DNA from: Oegoconia quadripuncta
Lineage: Eukaryota > Arthropoda > Insecta > Lepidoptera > Autostichidae
DNA: 64,000 bases
Direction: 5' to 3'
Assembly (NCBI GenBank): GCA_949316235.1
Contig: OX438747.1
Coordinates: 2,356,501 to 2,420,500, forward strand
Positions 40,440 through 50,169 of this stretch are shown here, piece after piece; positions within the stretch are counted from its first letter, which is position 1; each line of letters opens with the position of its first letter. The notes beneath the pieces were generated by a model. That model was not told where the DNA came from, made no database searches, and worked only from the letters and a program-made list of their open reading frames with translations. The translations under genes and the position numbers were made by a program.

Positions 40440-40985
40440 ACTGTTTTGATAAAAAATCTAAATCTAAAGATAGTTACTGAACATTTGTCTGAACATAGAC
40501 ATAGACGATTTGTTCTTCCCAAAAAGTACCTAAACGTAAAGTTATTCAGGGTTCAAGTACAAAGTTAAGCTCCTTTTATGAGCAGTCGTTAAATTGTAGC
40601 TAACCAGAGGGAAAGGGTGTTATTTTTGGCTTCACTACTTCTGAAGTAACATGTTAAATAAACTGTTTATATTTACTAGCGGTAGCAAGCGATCGTGTAA
40701 ACCCTATTTAGGGTTCCGTAGTCAAATCACCAAATTGGAACCCTAATAGTTTTACTATGGTTTTATTTAGGCCTAGAAGAACATACAATACATAGAACAA
40801 GTAAAGGAAAAAGATTTTATATATTATATGATATATGATTATATATATGTATATGATATGATTGACTGGATAAGCGTTTGACCATATTGATAAATCGTAT
40901 TGTCGGATCTATCTGTGATACCGACGTATGACGTGCCAGCCAGTTCTATTTTGTGCGATTTTGTTAGTGAGATTGACTTTCTAAT
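40440..40985. other. Intergenic with weak repeat pieces
   Basis: 'agggttccgtagtcaaatc' (40712) is the start of the dispersed repeat noted at 53755. Nothing else recognised. Confidence 0.4.
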
Positions 40986-40989
40986 TGTA

Positions 40990-41790
40990 CTACTCTGTGT
41001 AAAAAGTATCGGGAATATGTCAATAAAAAGACCCGCGTAAAAGAGGTCGTTCTAATTTTTTTACTGCATGTTGGTAGCACTGTACTGATTTAGCGCGCAA
41101 AATTTGAGCGGGATCTGTCATTTAATTTGTTTTAAACTACACTTTTTGTTGGTCATAGTTTTGAGTCCTCGGCGATTTTTACAATGGAAAATATTGTTGA
41201 ACAAAGAGTGTGCCTTAAATTTTGTGTTTCAAATGATATTTCATGTGGTGAATCACTAAAAATGTTGCGAAATACCTACGGCGAATCGTGTATATCGAAA
41301 ACAAGGGCTTATGAATGGTATAAGGCTTTTAAAGAAGGCCGAGAAGTAGTAGTAGACTTGCCTCGTTCTGGTAGACCTTCAACCGCTACGACCAAAGAAA
41401 ACATCGACAGAATCAAGAAGCTAGTGCTCGAAAATCGATGTATGAGTCTGAGAGAGTTGGCTAGTGAGGTGAACATATCTTTTAAGTCCGTCCACAACAT
41501 TCTCATTGACATTTTAGGCATGAAACGCGTCGCCGCTCGACTAGTTCCAAAAGAGTTCAATTTTGTTCAAAAAGCGCAGCGAAAGCATGTCGCTGAAGAC
41601 ATGGTTTCCCGAGCTTCTACGGATCCGACCTTTATGAAACGTATAATAACTGGCGACGAGACATGGGTTTATGAGTACGACATGCAAACAAGCCAACAGT
41701 CTTCAGAATGGCGTCTCGAAAACGAGCCGAAACCCAAAAAACCGCGGCAAAGTCGCTCCAAAATCAAGGTGATGCTGACAGTTTTTTTTG
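40990..41790 (+). mobile_element. DD34D mariner, 5' part only
   Basis: Starts at the same terminal repeat (AAGTATCGGGAATATGTCAA, preceded by TA at 40988-40989) as the element at 7108-8426. It is colinear with that element up to 'gtgatgctgacagttttttt' at about 41790, then leaves it abruptly. The 3' 0.5 kb, including the other terminal repeat, is absent. Confidence 0.92.
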
Positions 41791-41795
41791 TATAG
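41184..41795 (+). pseudogene. Mariner transposase, C-terminally truncated (203 codons)
   Basis: Identical to the first 202 residues of the copy at 7159-8232 apart from three substitutions seen (near positions 87, 125 and 153). It keeps the DNA-binding HTH region and the first catalytic Asp (ITGDETW), but the element breaks off at MLTVFF, before the second and third Asp. It cannot be catalytic; a truncated protein that still binds ends is conceivable but not shown. Confidence 0.9.
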
Positions 41796-41994
41796 GAATT
41801 GTAGGTGTCTTTCGACAATTATTATTATTTCAATTTTTTTTTCTCCTAAGTTTTGGTCATATAATGCTTACTTGCATGTAGCTTGTAGCCAATAGTATTG
41901 TAGTGTGCAACAACTTCTGACGTGTTATGCGTTCTGTTATCAGTGAATGCACGAGGTGGAGACTGAAAAACAGCTATTTTGTTGAGGCTCCAAA
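41796..41994. other. Sequence after the mariner breakpoint, unrecognised
   Basis: No similarity to the missing mariner 3' end was found. Confidence 0.4.
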
Positions 41995-42090
41995 ATCAAA
42001 ATCAAAAAATGCTTTATTTTGTAGGTACACAGGGTACACTTAAAATAGTCAGATTTTACATTTTTAAAGCTACTGCTTCTTCAAACCTAC
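41995..42090 (-). mobile_element. LINE-3 3' UTR fragment
   Basis: 'aaaaaatgctttattttgta', 'ggtacacagggtacacttaa' is the reverse LINE-3 end. Confidence 0.65.
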
Positions 42091-42099
42091 TTGTCTACT

Positions 42100-42720
42100 A
42101 AGTTAGAAAATTTTACTATAATTTATGATCATGTAGTATAATTTTTTTAAGTGGATGAATAAATATCTTTTTATTTATTCATCACAATATTACATAAAAA
42201 TTATATAACAAAACCTTAGTTTTTTAATGGGGTTCCTCTACTTATTAGCGGGAGTAATTTTTTAAAATTCTAGACCTCATCGTATGGGGTTTCGTTGAAT
42301 AGGTCTTATCGTTGGATCTGTGAAAACTTCATACCTTACAACATAAAATTAATCAATTGCAAAAATTAACTTTGTACTTTATGATGGCTACGGAACCCTG
42401 CGCGTAGTCCAATACGTACTTGGCCGGTTTTTATTTCGGTTCGCGTCGATTTTAATTATAGCTTCGACCACAGAAAATAATAAGGCCCTCAAGAAGTATC
42501 GACGGGACATACATTTTGTTCCTGTCGGCATGGTCTAGAACCCTGGGGGCCCAATGACATTACATTGCGCATAAAAAACGCGTCACACTGACGGTGAAGA
42601 ATAGCACTCACAATATTTTGACTGTATTATGCGTTGTTGACCAATGTTGATGAAATTAGGCAAATGTATTCTTTAGGTTACATAGAGATGCGCTAATTAA
42701 AGATTTTTTAAACGACAGAA
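42100..42720. other. Intergenic with a dispersed-repeat piece
   Basis: 'ggctacggaaccctgcgcg', 'acgtacttggccggttttta' (42386-42432) is shared with 58940-58990. No gene. Confidence 0.4.
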
Positions 42721-42723
42721 ATA

Positions 42724-43013
42724 TCTAACTATTATACTAAACGCGAAAGTTTGGATATTTGTTTGCTGGTCAATCACGGTGTAACGGATAATCGGATTTG
42801 GATGAAGAACATACTCTGCATTAAAACATATGATAGTTTTTATCCCGATAAAGTGAGTAGTTCCCGCCTTTGTACACCTGTTAATAATTTTTCACTGTGT
42901 ATATTTTTAAGTTGTGTACAATAAAGAATTTTTCTTCTTTTTCTTGCCGCGAGATAAACAAATTTCCGCGATAAAGTTATTACACGCAGGCGAAGCCGCG
43001 GTCGGAAAGCTAG
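42724..43013 (+). mobile_element. Helitron-like element interrupted by a LINE-5 end
   Basis: Starts TCTAACTATTATACTAAACG after A and ends ...GTCGGAAAGCTAG before T. 'agtgagtagttcccgc' and 'cgcgagataaacaaatttcc' flank an insert (about 42873-42955) that reads 'ctttgtacacctgttaataa', 'gtgtacaataaagaattttt', a LINE tail. Confidence 0.68.
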
Positions 43014-43084
43014 TTTCAAATAAAAGAAAAATTTCAATTGGTATGTAGACTCTTCTATGGATATAAAAAGGTATGTGTCTCAAC

Positions 43085-43150
43085 ATGGTCCATGGGCGGC
43101 GGTGATTGCTTTCCATCAGGTGACCCGCATGCTCGTTTGCCGCCAATTTA
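43085..43150 (+). mobile_element. LINE-2 3' UTR fragment
   Basis: 'tccatgggcggcggtgattg', 'ctttccatcaggtgacccgc', 'atgctcgtttgccgcc'. Confidence 0.7.
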
Positions 43151-43329
43151 ACAAATTTTAATCATACCCGAATCATACTGGCAGAGAAACACCCGTCCAA
43201 GAAACTATTTATGAAAAAATGCACACGTTACTTGGCCAGGTGGGAAGTTTTTCAAAAGGACCATATGCATGCATATGCAAATATACAGAAATCCACACGT
43301 GACAGAGGTGAACCCATCTGCAGTATATC

Positions 43330-43755
43330 CTTACTGGATTAATGAGCAGAGATTGGTGATAGTTCGATGACTGCTAAATTGCAGAGCCTTGAACACCGTC
43401 GCAAAGTCGCCTGTCTCTCAGTTTTTTACAGGATGCATTTCGGGGAGTGTGCGTTGGAATTACATAATCTTATTCCACCGTCGCCCTTCCATCTTCGGAC
43501 CACTAGGCGTGTTGTATATAGTTAATATACCGAACATTCGCACTAAGAACTTCGATTCTTCATTCATCATCCGAACAGCCAAGGCATGGAACTCCCTTCC
43601 GGCGTCAGTCTTTCCTGAATCCTACAACCTTGGGATCTTCAAGAGCAGAGTGAATAGGCATTTACTGGGATCGCGTGCTTCATCTTCGACCACACTTTCC
43701 ATCAGGTGAGATTGTGGTCAAACGCGAATCCAGTAGATCATAAAAAAAAAGATTC
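43330..43755 (+). mobile_element. LINE-1 3' part with ORF2 C-terminus and A-tail
   Basis: The frame at 43389-43709 ends FIIRTAKAWNSLPASVFPES, YNLGIFKSRVNRHLLG, a well-known lepidopteran non-LTR retrotransposon C-terminus. It is followed by 'ccatcaggtgagattgtggt' and an A-run. The upstream frame (YRMHFGECALELHNLIPP) is continuous in another frame, so a frameshift is present near 43430. Dead copy. Confidence 0.8.
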
Positions 43756-43789
43756 AGTTTCAGCATATGCTAGATCCATTAACCAGTCA

Positions 43790-43852
43790 GATAGTTTTTT
43801 TTTTTTATATGAGCATGCGGGTCACCTGATGGAAAGCAATCACCGCCGCTAA
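43790..43852 (-). mobile_element. LINE-2 3' UTR fragment
   Basis: Reverse of 'ggtgattgctttccatcagg', 'tgacccgcatgctcat', then A's (T-run at 43797-43808). Confidence 0.7.
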
Positions 43853-44202
43853 ATAGTTCAATTATTACAATAATGAATTGCATACATGGCCAATTAATTA
43901 CGGTTTGTGGTCGGTACAAGTTTGTTTAAATTAATAACTCATTGTGTAAAATACAATAGTTACATAAAATGGGGAAATAGCAATTTGTATTCTAATTTCC
44001 TCTTTATTTGTGTGGTTTTTAATCAGCCGATTGTTATTAGTGCAATTATTGTTTTTATAATTGGACGTAGATGACTGATACAGTTGGAATGGACATTTTG
44101 GTTTGTGAAGTAACAATCAATTTCGGACAACTATTCTACGATAATGAACTGTCGCTCGGGGGCTTGTAGACAGTGGCATAATTTTTATGTTTGTATGTAT
44201 GA

Positions 44203-44455
44203 CGACCTGTTTGGTGTAGTGGTTAGCAACTTTGACCACTATACCATAAGGTTGCGGGTTCGAATCCCGCTAGGGGCATATGTTTGTGTGATGAATACGG
44301 ACATGTGTATACCTGAGTTATGGATGTTTTCATTTATAATAAGTATTTATTTTCAAAAAAAAACATATTTATGTAGTATATCAACCATCTGGTATCCACA
44401 ACACAAGCCTATAGTTGCTTACTGTGGAACTAGATTTTGAATGTCTAATGGAACC
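44203..44455 (+). mobile_element. SINE-C, near full length
   Basis: Head with A-box TGGTGTAGTGG and B-box GGTTCGAATCC, body 'tgatgaatacggacatgtgt', 3' module 'atccacaacacaagcctata', 'gtggaactaga'. The final 'tggcgctgtgtg' part is missing. Confidence 0.85.
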
Positions 44456-44596
44456 TTATTAAAAATCTTTAATATAAAAGACCGCACTTAAATATAATGA
44501 GATAAATTCGGATAAACTCTAGATACACAATACCGCCAAACACATAACCCCCGTCGTTTTTCGTCGGGGTTAAAAAGCATTAATAGGTCATCATTT

Positions 44597-44765
44597 TTCT
44601 GCCCTTATCCCACTCTAGGTGGGGTCGGCAAAACATGTCATCCTCTTCCACTCTCCTCTATCAGCCGTCATCTCCGTACTTCACCCCTTTCACACACATA
44701 TAATTCCTCATGCAGTCTACCCACACCTTCTTCGGTCTTCCTCTACCCCTGTATCCTCCCACATC
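44597..44765 (+). repeat. Dispersed repeat, 'ccactctaggtggggtcggc' family
   Basis: Pyrimidine-rich stretch with 'ctcttccactctcctctatc' and 'ttcttcggtcttcctctacc'. Resembles a repeat I know from lepidopteran genomes; not a gene despite a 74-aa frame. Confidence 0.45.
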
Positions 44766-44814
44766 CAAATTCAAAAAACAGTAATATGTACGGATATATT
44801 TAGATTTTTTTTTG

Positions 44815-44935
44815 CATATATCCTCAATCACATCTGTTGTTAAATGAAGATGAGGCCAAAGGTGGAAGCGCGCTCACCCGGAACCCAAATATTATTTTGG
44901 GGTGCTGGCTATCTTATCTATAACAACTTTATTAG
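44815..44935 (-). mobile_element. SINE-B 3' fragment
   Basis: 'cctcaatcacatctgttgtt', 'gatgaggccaaaggtggaag', 'gctggctatcttatctataa'. Confidence 0.7.
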
Positions 44936-45421
44936 ATCTATAAATTAAAATAAAATTTGGGAAAACCACATCATTCCTCATATCCAGTAGAATACAATTA
45001 ACTTTTTGTTTTCATTTAAAAAATGACATACACAACGTAAAAACTGATTACAAAGATATTCAGATTCACATAATTTTATGAAGGTCAAACCTTAATGAAC
45101 AGATTGCTGGCTTCATGTTCCCTCTTAATGTGCACATCTTGCAAAACTAATTATACAAGGTGAATCATTTATAAGTGTTCGTATTAGGCCAATTATAAAG
45201 TGCCAACACAGGACCGGTCATAAGTTGATCTAATATTAACTACATTATTAATGATGTCATAATAAAGTTACTGGTAATACTCGTACTAAAAAATGTCATC
45301 AATCAAAAAACCCAGCAGCATATTTCGTATTTGGCCACCGCCATTGTTGGATGATTTACCGTAAAATGTATCGACACTCTCGGTATAATCTAACGACACA
45401 TGCATTTCAAAGTCAAGCAAA

Positions 45422-45575
45422 AAGTAAAAACTCAATCCACATCACCTGGATGAGTGGAAGTATACCACTGTACGTTTCTCAAGAAACTGCCTACCACGTA
45501 CGACCACCTTGTGGAACGGACTTCCTGCAGCGGTATTCACGAACGAACCTACACCTTCCTCAAAGGCCGGCAACT
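45422..45575 (+). mobile_element. LINE-2 ORF2 C-terminal piece
   Basis: 'ccacatcacctggatgagtg', 'gtggaacggacttcctgcag', 'acaccttcctcaaaggccgg'. The 'tacgatattggaacc' part is deleted compared with 31263-31612. Confidence 0.75.
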
Positions 45576-45644
45576 TAATATTAAAATAAAAAATCCGTTT
45601 AGGCTACAGGATGCGCTAAAGGAACGGACATACAAACATACACG

Positions 45645-45930
45645 ATTCGACGACTTGTTTAGTGTAGTGGTTAGAAAGGTCACGGGTTCGAATCCCGCTA
45701 GGGGCATATGTTTGTATGATGAATACAGACATGTGTACACGAGTTATGGATGTTTTTCATTTATATATGTATTTATTTACAAAAAAAAAATGTATTTGTG
45801 TAGTGTATCAACCATCTGGTATCCATAACACAAGCCTAGTTGCTTAATGTGGAACTAGATAGCGCTGTCTGTATATGTCCATGGATATTTATATTTATAT
45901 TATTTATATTTATTTATATTTACAAAAAAA
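45645..45930 (+). mobile_element. SINE-C with A-/B-box spacer deletion
   Basis: 'tttagtgtagtggttagaaa' passes straight to GGTCACGGGTTCGAATCCCG, losing part of the tRNA-like arm. Body and 3' module are complete, with an AT-rich tail. Confidence 0.83.
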
Positions 45931-46032
45931 AGTATTTATATAGATCAGCAGTACAGGTGTTTAAAGTTTACTAAAAGTATATTACTACGTGAATTATCTC
46001 AAGTCAATTAAGTTTACAACGCCAAATTTGTA

Positions 46033-46185
46033 TGAGAAATACGAACATTTATTCCCGAGTCTTGGATGTTTATATAAATATTTATGTATGTTTATCCGTT
46101 ATCTAGTATCCATAGCACAAGCTTTGCTTAGTTTGGGACTAGATGATTGGTGTAGTGTCCGAAATATTCATTATTTATTATATCT
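46033..46185 (+). mobile_element. SINE-A lacking the head
   Basis: 'tacgaacatttattcccgag', 'tatctagtatccatagcaca', 'gactagatgattggtgta' then 'gtccgaaatattcattattt'. Part of the composite inverted duplicate. Confidence 0.82.
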
Positions 46186-46739
46186 CCGGATACTTTACAG
46201 GGTACATTTCCATCTTACAAGAAACCTTTACAATCCTATCTTGTTACATATAAATGCATTATCTGCATTATCTGGCAGGGTTACAGAATATGGCTGATAT
46301 ATATTTTTTTTTATCCACAACGGGTTAGCACTTGACCTCAATCACATCTGATGTTAAGTGGTAGCGTACTGACCCGGAAACCCCATCTTATTTGGGGGAC
46401 TGGCTATCTTATCTCTAACAACCGGAACACAACAATGCTATAAACATTGCTGTTTGGCGGCAGATTTAGATAAGATGGTGGTAGCTAGCCAGGCGGACAT
46501 TTAACCTACCACCAACCAAACCGAGTACTAAATATGTACCCCGCTGGGGATCGCACCCGCGACCTCCGAAACATAAACCCAATGTTGTTTACATTGAGCC
46601 ACGGAGGCGGTTATATCAATAAAATGTTTTTTTTTTTATCGTAATTTTAACTGTCTTTATTTATATACGTCGTCAAACACACAACACCCGTCGTTTTTCG
46701 TCAGGGGTTGAACGAGCGCAACTCATGTTACAATACCTG
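46050..46739 (-). repeat. Composite segment, inverted duplicate of 30486-31160
   Basis: Reverse complement of the block at 30.5-31.1 kb: SINE-A 3' part, 'tgtatctccggatactttac'-type unique stretch, SINE-B with the same altered B-box and deletion, and 'acacccgtcgtttttcgtca' to 'gttacaatacctg'. Differences are few, including a short deletion in the SINE-B body. Confidence 0.88.
46295..46617 (-). mobile_element. SINE-B, near full length
   Basis: Head at 46598-46617 (CCGCCTCCGTGGCTCAATGT reversed), altered B-box GGTGCGATCCC and 3' T-run at the left. Sister copy of 30616-30930. Confidence 0.85.
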
Positions 46740-46743
46740 TATT

Positions 46744-46828
46744 ATCAAGTATCCATAGCACAAGCTTTGCTTAGTTTGGGACTAGATGATTGGTGTAAGT
46801 GTCCGAAATATTTATTATTATTATTAAT
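46744..46828 (+). mobile_element. SINE-A 3' fragment
   Basis: 'caagtatccatagcacaagc', 'gggactagatgattggtgta', (ATT)n tail. Abuts the composite segment exactly. Confidence 0.8.
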
Positions 46829-46829
46829 T

Positions 46830-47255
46830 TTTTTGAGTTCAGTTGAGCACCAGATGTAATTCATTATAGGATGTAATAGTATGGAACTTCAACTACAACA
46901 GTGGTTACGACGTAGCCGACTGTACTTGAATCATACCCAATTATGCCAATTTATATTACCTAATAGGATAAAGATGGTCAGTCACAGCTTCAATTAGAAT
47001 CCTACAGAGTCACGGGGTCAAAACCACATGGACGGAATCACTTCACTTATTAACTATCTATTCGACTTCAAAAAGGAGGCGGCTTTCAATTCGGCCGTTT
47101 ATATGGTTTTTTTTTTTTTTCATTTTAAGTTTGTTACTTCAGAACTCCGTCATCATAAACCAATTGAGTTTTTTGATTTCAAAAGATTATCTATCTACTA
47201 GCGTTCGTTAGCATTAACTTTCTAGTCATAGTACAGTATTAACATGTTGTCGAAA
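46830..47255. other. Intergenic, nothing recognised
   Basis: 'ttcattttaagtttgttact', 'tcagaactccgtcatcataa' (47120-47158) is repeated at 47522-47562 on the far side of a SINE-A, so a stretch was duplicated around that SINE. Confidence 0.5.
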
Positions 47256-47257
47256 AC

Positions 47258-47492
47258 CTTTTGACGACCGATTGGTGTAGTGGATAGTGACCCTATCAGC
47301 GAAACCAATGGTTGCGGGTTCGAATCCCGCGAGGGGTAAATGTTTGTGTGATGAATACGAACATTTATTCCCGAGTCTTGGATGTTTATATAAATATTTA
47401 TGCATGTTTATCCGTTTATCTTGTATCCATAGCACAAGTTTTGCTTAGTTTGGGACTAGATGATTGGTGTAAGTGTCCGAAATATTTATTTA
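47258..47492 (+). mobile_element. SINE-A, full length
   Basis: A-box TGGTGTAGTGG, B-box GGTTCGAATCC, body and 3' module complete, A-rich tail. Flanked by about 45-bp direct repeats of 'ttattttatttcattttaag'-type sequence (about 47110-47170 and 47517-47580). Confidence 0.88.
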
Positions 47493-47589
47493 AAAAAAAA
47501 TAATTAATATCATCTTTTTTATTTCATTTTAAGTTTGTTACTTCAGAACTCCGTCATCATAAACCAATTGGGTTTTTATTTTGATTTCA

Positions 47590-47890
47590 AAAGATTGGTC
47601 CCCTTTTTATCAAAATTCATTTCTTATTATGAGATCTATGTTTTTTGAGGGAACTCATCAAATATTCGTATAATAAATGTATCTTTAAATATTTTTAAAT
47701 TTCAAGTCAAAAACCACTACTTAGGTCTCTGACTTTTTTGACTGAATAATAAAGGATTAACAACATCATTATAAAAAGTATTACACAAATTCTACAAGCC
47801 AATTACCAATTACAGATTCTCAATTTTTATTACAATTCTTCTAAAATAATTCGATGGAAAGTCACTATTATAATAATCATTAAAGAATCT
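47590..47890. other. Intergenic AT-rich, nothing recognised
   Basis: No repeats or coding frames supported. Confidence 0.4.
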
Positions 47891-47891
47891 A

Positions 47892-48409
47892 TCTAACTCT
47901 AACTAATATTATAAATGCGAAATTTTGGATTTTGAATTTTGAATTAGAATTAGAATTTATTTATTGCATACAACTGTGTTACAAAGATGTTGTTACATTA
48001 ATTGGTAGGTACTTATACAGTTTACCCATTTAGGGTGTGCAACTTATTTCATTGTATAAAATATAATAATTAACAATTTAAAAGTATTACAAACATGTCA
48101 CTAGATAAGTTAAATATCAAGGTTACAAAATTTAAATTAAAGTGTCAAAATTAACTATCAAAGTATTCATTGAAATTATAAGATAGAATAATTGGATTGA
48201 TTGAATTGGATGTTTATTTGTTTGTTTGTTGCTCAATCACGGCGAAACGGATGAACGGATTTGAATGAAATTAGGTATATAGGTAGAACATACCCTGGAT
48301 TAAGACATAGGATATTTTTTATCCCGATAAAGTGAGTAGTTCCCGCGGGATGAACAAATTTCCGCGATAAAGTTATTCCACGCAGGCGAAGCCGCGGTCG
48401 GAAAGCTAG
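47892..48409 (+). mobile_element. Helitron-like non-autonomous element with internal insertion
   Basis: Starts TCTAACTCTAACTAATATTA after A; ends GCGGTCGGAAAGCTAG before T. The core 'acggcgaaacggatgaacgg', 'aacataccctggattaagac', 'tttatcccgataaagtgag', 'cacgcaggcgaagccgcgg' is shared with seven other copies. Bases 47933-48190 hold a reversed LINE-like tail ('ttgaattttgaattagaatt', 'tatttattgcatacaactgt'). Confidence 0.68.
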
Positions 48410-48469
48410 TAGGTATATAATTACACAATAAATAATATTACAAATAAGTAGTTTGTAATATTACAAATA

Positions 48470-48658
48470 AAAAGCTCTCATTACGGATATATTCGTCAAT
48501 TTCATATTATTGACAAAAGCAGGCATTTTTTTTTGTAATCGTGAATTTATATTATTTAGTTATTAAATAATAACTAAATTTGAAATTTAGTTATTTGAAA
48601 CTAAATTTGAATTATCAATAATTTGAATTTAACGAATATATCCGTAATGAGAGCTTTT
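48470..48658. mobile_element. MITE-7, 189 bp, TA target duplication
   Basis: AAAAGCTCTCATTACGGATA on the left is mirrored by TATCCGTAATGAGAGCTTTT on the right. The arms of about 45 bp include 'atattcgt(c/t)aa'. TA lies at 48468-48469 and 48659-48660. The centre holds a second palindrome ('aactaaatttgaaatttagtt'). Confidence 0.82.
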
Positions 48659-48737
48659 TATATATAAATTTAATTTTATTCATATATAAATGACTTCTCG
48701 AGTGCAGTTCCGAGCTAACTTTTATATTTATTAAAAA

Positions 48738-48860
48738 GTAGAAGAAGAAGAAACATTCTTTATTGTATACAACATAAATATATACACAGTGAAAAATTAT
48801 TAACAGGTGTACAAAGGCGGGCTTATCGCTTGTAGCGATCTCTTCCTGACAACCGTGGCA
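48738..48860 (-). mobile_element. LINE-5 3' end
   Basis: 'gaagaagaagaaacattct', 'ttattgtatacaacataaat', 'aacaggtgtacaaaggcggg', 'tgtagcgatctcttcctgac' is the reverse of the LINE-5 tail. Confidence 0.65.
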
Positions 48861-49165
48861 AAGGAGCTTGATACATAATAATATAAGTAATCTTAATTTA
48901 TCCAGTGATGACGGACGGAACGGACTGGACAGAATAAAATCCAGAGAAAATAAAATATAATACGGAATTCTGAAAGCAAGTTATGTATCTACCTGCGTCT
49001 TGGACCGACATCACGGGAAGAGGGTCAGACCAATTCACCAATTGCCGGTGTCACTCCCAATTGATCGGTCGATGAATACTGAGCTTGTACAATGGACAGT
49101 TAGCCTCAAGCGAAGATGGTGTAGTAATTTTAGCATTTAAGGATAATGACATAGTAAATACGTTT
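48861..49165. other. Intergenic; possible minus-strand first exon, weak
   Basis: On the minus strand the bases near 48991-49020 read ATGTCGGTCCAAGACGCAG followed by GTAGATAC, a good start-plus-donor context. There is no family support, so I record it only as a possibility. Confidence 0.2.
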
Positions 49166-49169
49166 ATGT

Positions 49170-49490
49170 TAGCCGACTTCACAAAGTCAGTAAATGCTTC
49201 AAAGGGCAATGTATACGCTTTTATAATAAGGTTCCAGTAGACATTCAAAATTTGCCTTTAAATAAATTTAAAGCAATCATACAACAGAAATTATTAGAAA
49301 AAGGCTATTATAAAATCACTGACTATTTGAATGATAAGCAAGCATGGACATAGCTGTCGTATTATTCATATAATTATCAAATCACAAATTGTAACCCATA
49401 ATCTGTTTAAAAGAGCAACCCTAGAGTATCTTGCTCGTTCTTCTCTGGGGAGTCAGCTTTGTGAATAAGCAGTAAATTTAAATGTAATAT
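49170..49490 (+). mobile_element. LINE-3 3' part
   Basis: ORF end ('tgccttta', 'aataaatttaaagcaatca', 'ggctattataaaatcactga', 'aatgataagcaagcatgga') then 'aaagagcaaccctagagtat', 'ttctctggggagtcagcttt'. The tail stops where the 216-bp inverted repeat begins. Confidence 0.72.
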
Positions 49491-49492
49491 TA

Positions 49493-49708
49493 ATTCTGTA
49501 AAAAACTAGCCAAGTCTCGATGGAGCTGCTTGATTATCTCTAAAAAGTAATGAAATCTATACAAAGTCGTGCCAAGTGTAAGGTTCCTTACTGCGATTTC
49601 TTTATTATTATAGTTAATGTTGTGTGACTTGGCCGTTGAAGGGTACACAGGGGTACAAAACCAGGTGCTCCATGATACCATTGCACCAATCTGTCGCCAG
49701 AACCGCTA
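49493..49708 (-). pseudogene. Inverted copy of a LANCL exon end and intron start (left arm)
   Basis: A 216-bp reverse duplicate of 49877-50092 with one difference seen. On the minus strand it begins inside the LanC-like exon (GDRLVQW) but reads W-Y-H-G-A-P-G: the TGT codon of the zinc-site Cys is TAT. It lacks the exon's 5' part and acceptor, so it is a dead copy. The 63-aa minus frame MVSWSTWFCTPVYPS... is out of the LANCL frame and not a gene. Confidence 0.8.
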
Positions 49709-49801
49709 TTAATGTTATTAATTATGTTATTAAGAATGTTCAACGGCAAACTATTAGCGAATAATCTGTGTGGCGTTTACATAACGTTCTTTATACGTTA
49801 G

Positions 49802-49923
49802 TGGCTTTATCAAGCCTACAATTGACTGGTTATTGAATCAACGTTTTCCAAGTGGCAATTTTCCATCGTCAATGCGTAGCGGTTCTGGCGACAGATTGGT
49901 GCAATGGTGTCATGGAGCACCTG
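49802..49923 (+). CDS. LanC-like protein (LANCL) exon
   Basis: LANCL proteins are eukaryotic relatives of bacterial lanthionine cyclases: cytosolic, zinc- and glutathione-binding. This exon reads GFIKPTIDWLLNQRFPSGNF, PSSMRSGSGDRLVQW, CHGAPG. FPSGN(F/Y)P and DRLV.WCHGAPG are strongly conserved in LANCL1/2/3, and the Cys in WCHG is a zinc ligand. An acceptor (TTTATACGTTAG) precedes 49802 and a donor (CTG|GTTTTG) may follow 49923; a second possible donor GTACCC lies 5 bases on. Upstream in frame there is a stop at 49782, and downstream LANCL similarity ends at the donor, as expected for an internal exon. No other LANCL exon was found in the window, so it may be one exon of a large-intron gene or an isolated fragment. 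Confidence 0.72.
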
Positions 49924-50092
49924 GTTTTGTACCCCTGTGTACCCTTCAACGGCCAAGTCACACAACATTAACTATAATAATAAAGAAATCGCAGTAAGGA
50001 ACCTTACACTTGGCACGACTTTGTATAGATTTCATTACTTTTTAGAGATAATCAAGCAGCTCCATCGAGACTTGGCTAGTTTTTTACAGAAT
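49877..50092 (+). repeat. Right arm of the 216-bp inverted repeat
   Basis: Contains the 3' end of the LANCL exon and about 170 bp of following (intronic) sequence. The exon's 5' part is continuous with this arm, so it is the original and the left arm the copy. The arms are separated by 168 bases and could form a long hairpin or a dsRNA if transcribed. Confidence 0.93.
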
Positions 50093-50118
50093 GTTTTTGG
50101 TGGGATTTCACTTCTTTT

Positions 50119-50161
50119 TGTAGAAACGTGGGCATATTATATATATGCCCACGTTTCTACA
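50119..50161. repeat. Perfect palindrome, 19-bp arms, 5-nt loop
   Basis: TGTAGAAACGTGGGCATAT, loop TATAT, ATATGCCCACGTTTCTACA. It lies 27 bp beyond the right arm and truncates the OTU frame. Confidence 0.95.
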
Positions 50162-50169
50162 AATATACT

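Noticed and set aside
48991..49160. Minus-strand start codon with good splice donor (ATGTCGGTCCAAGACGCAG, GTAGAT)
   Set aside because: Only six residues coded and no family match; kept as a low-confidence note only.
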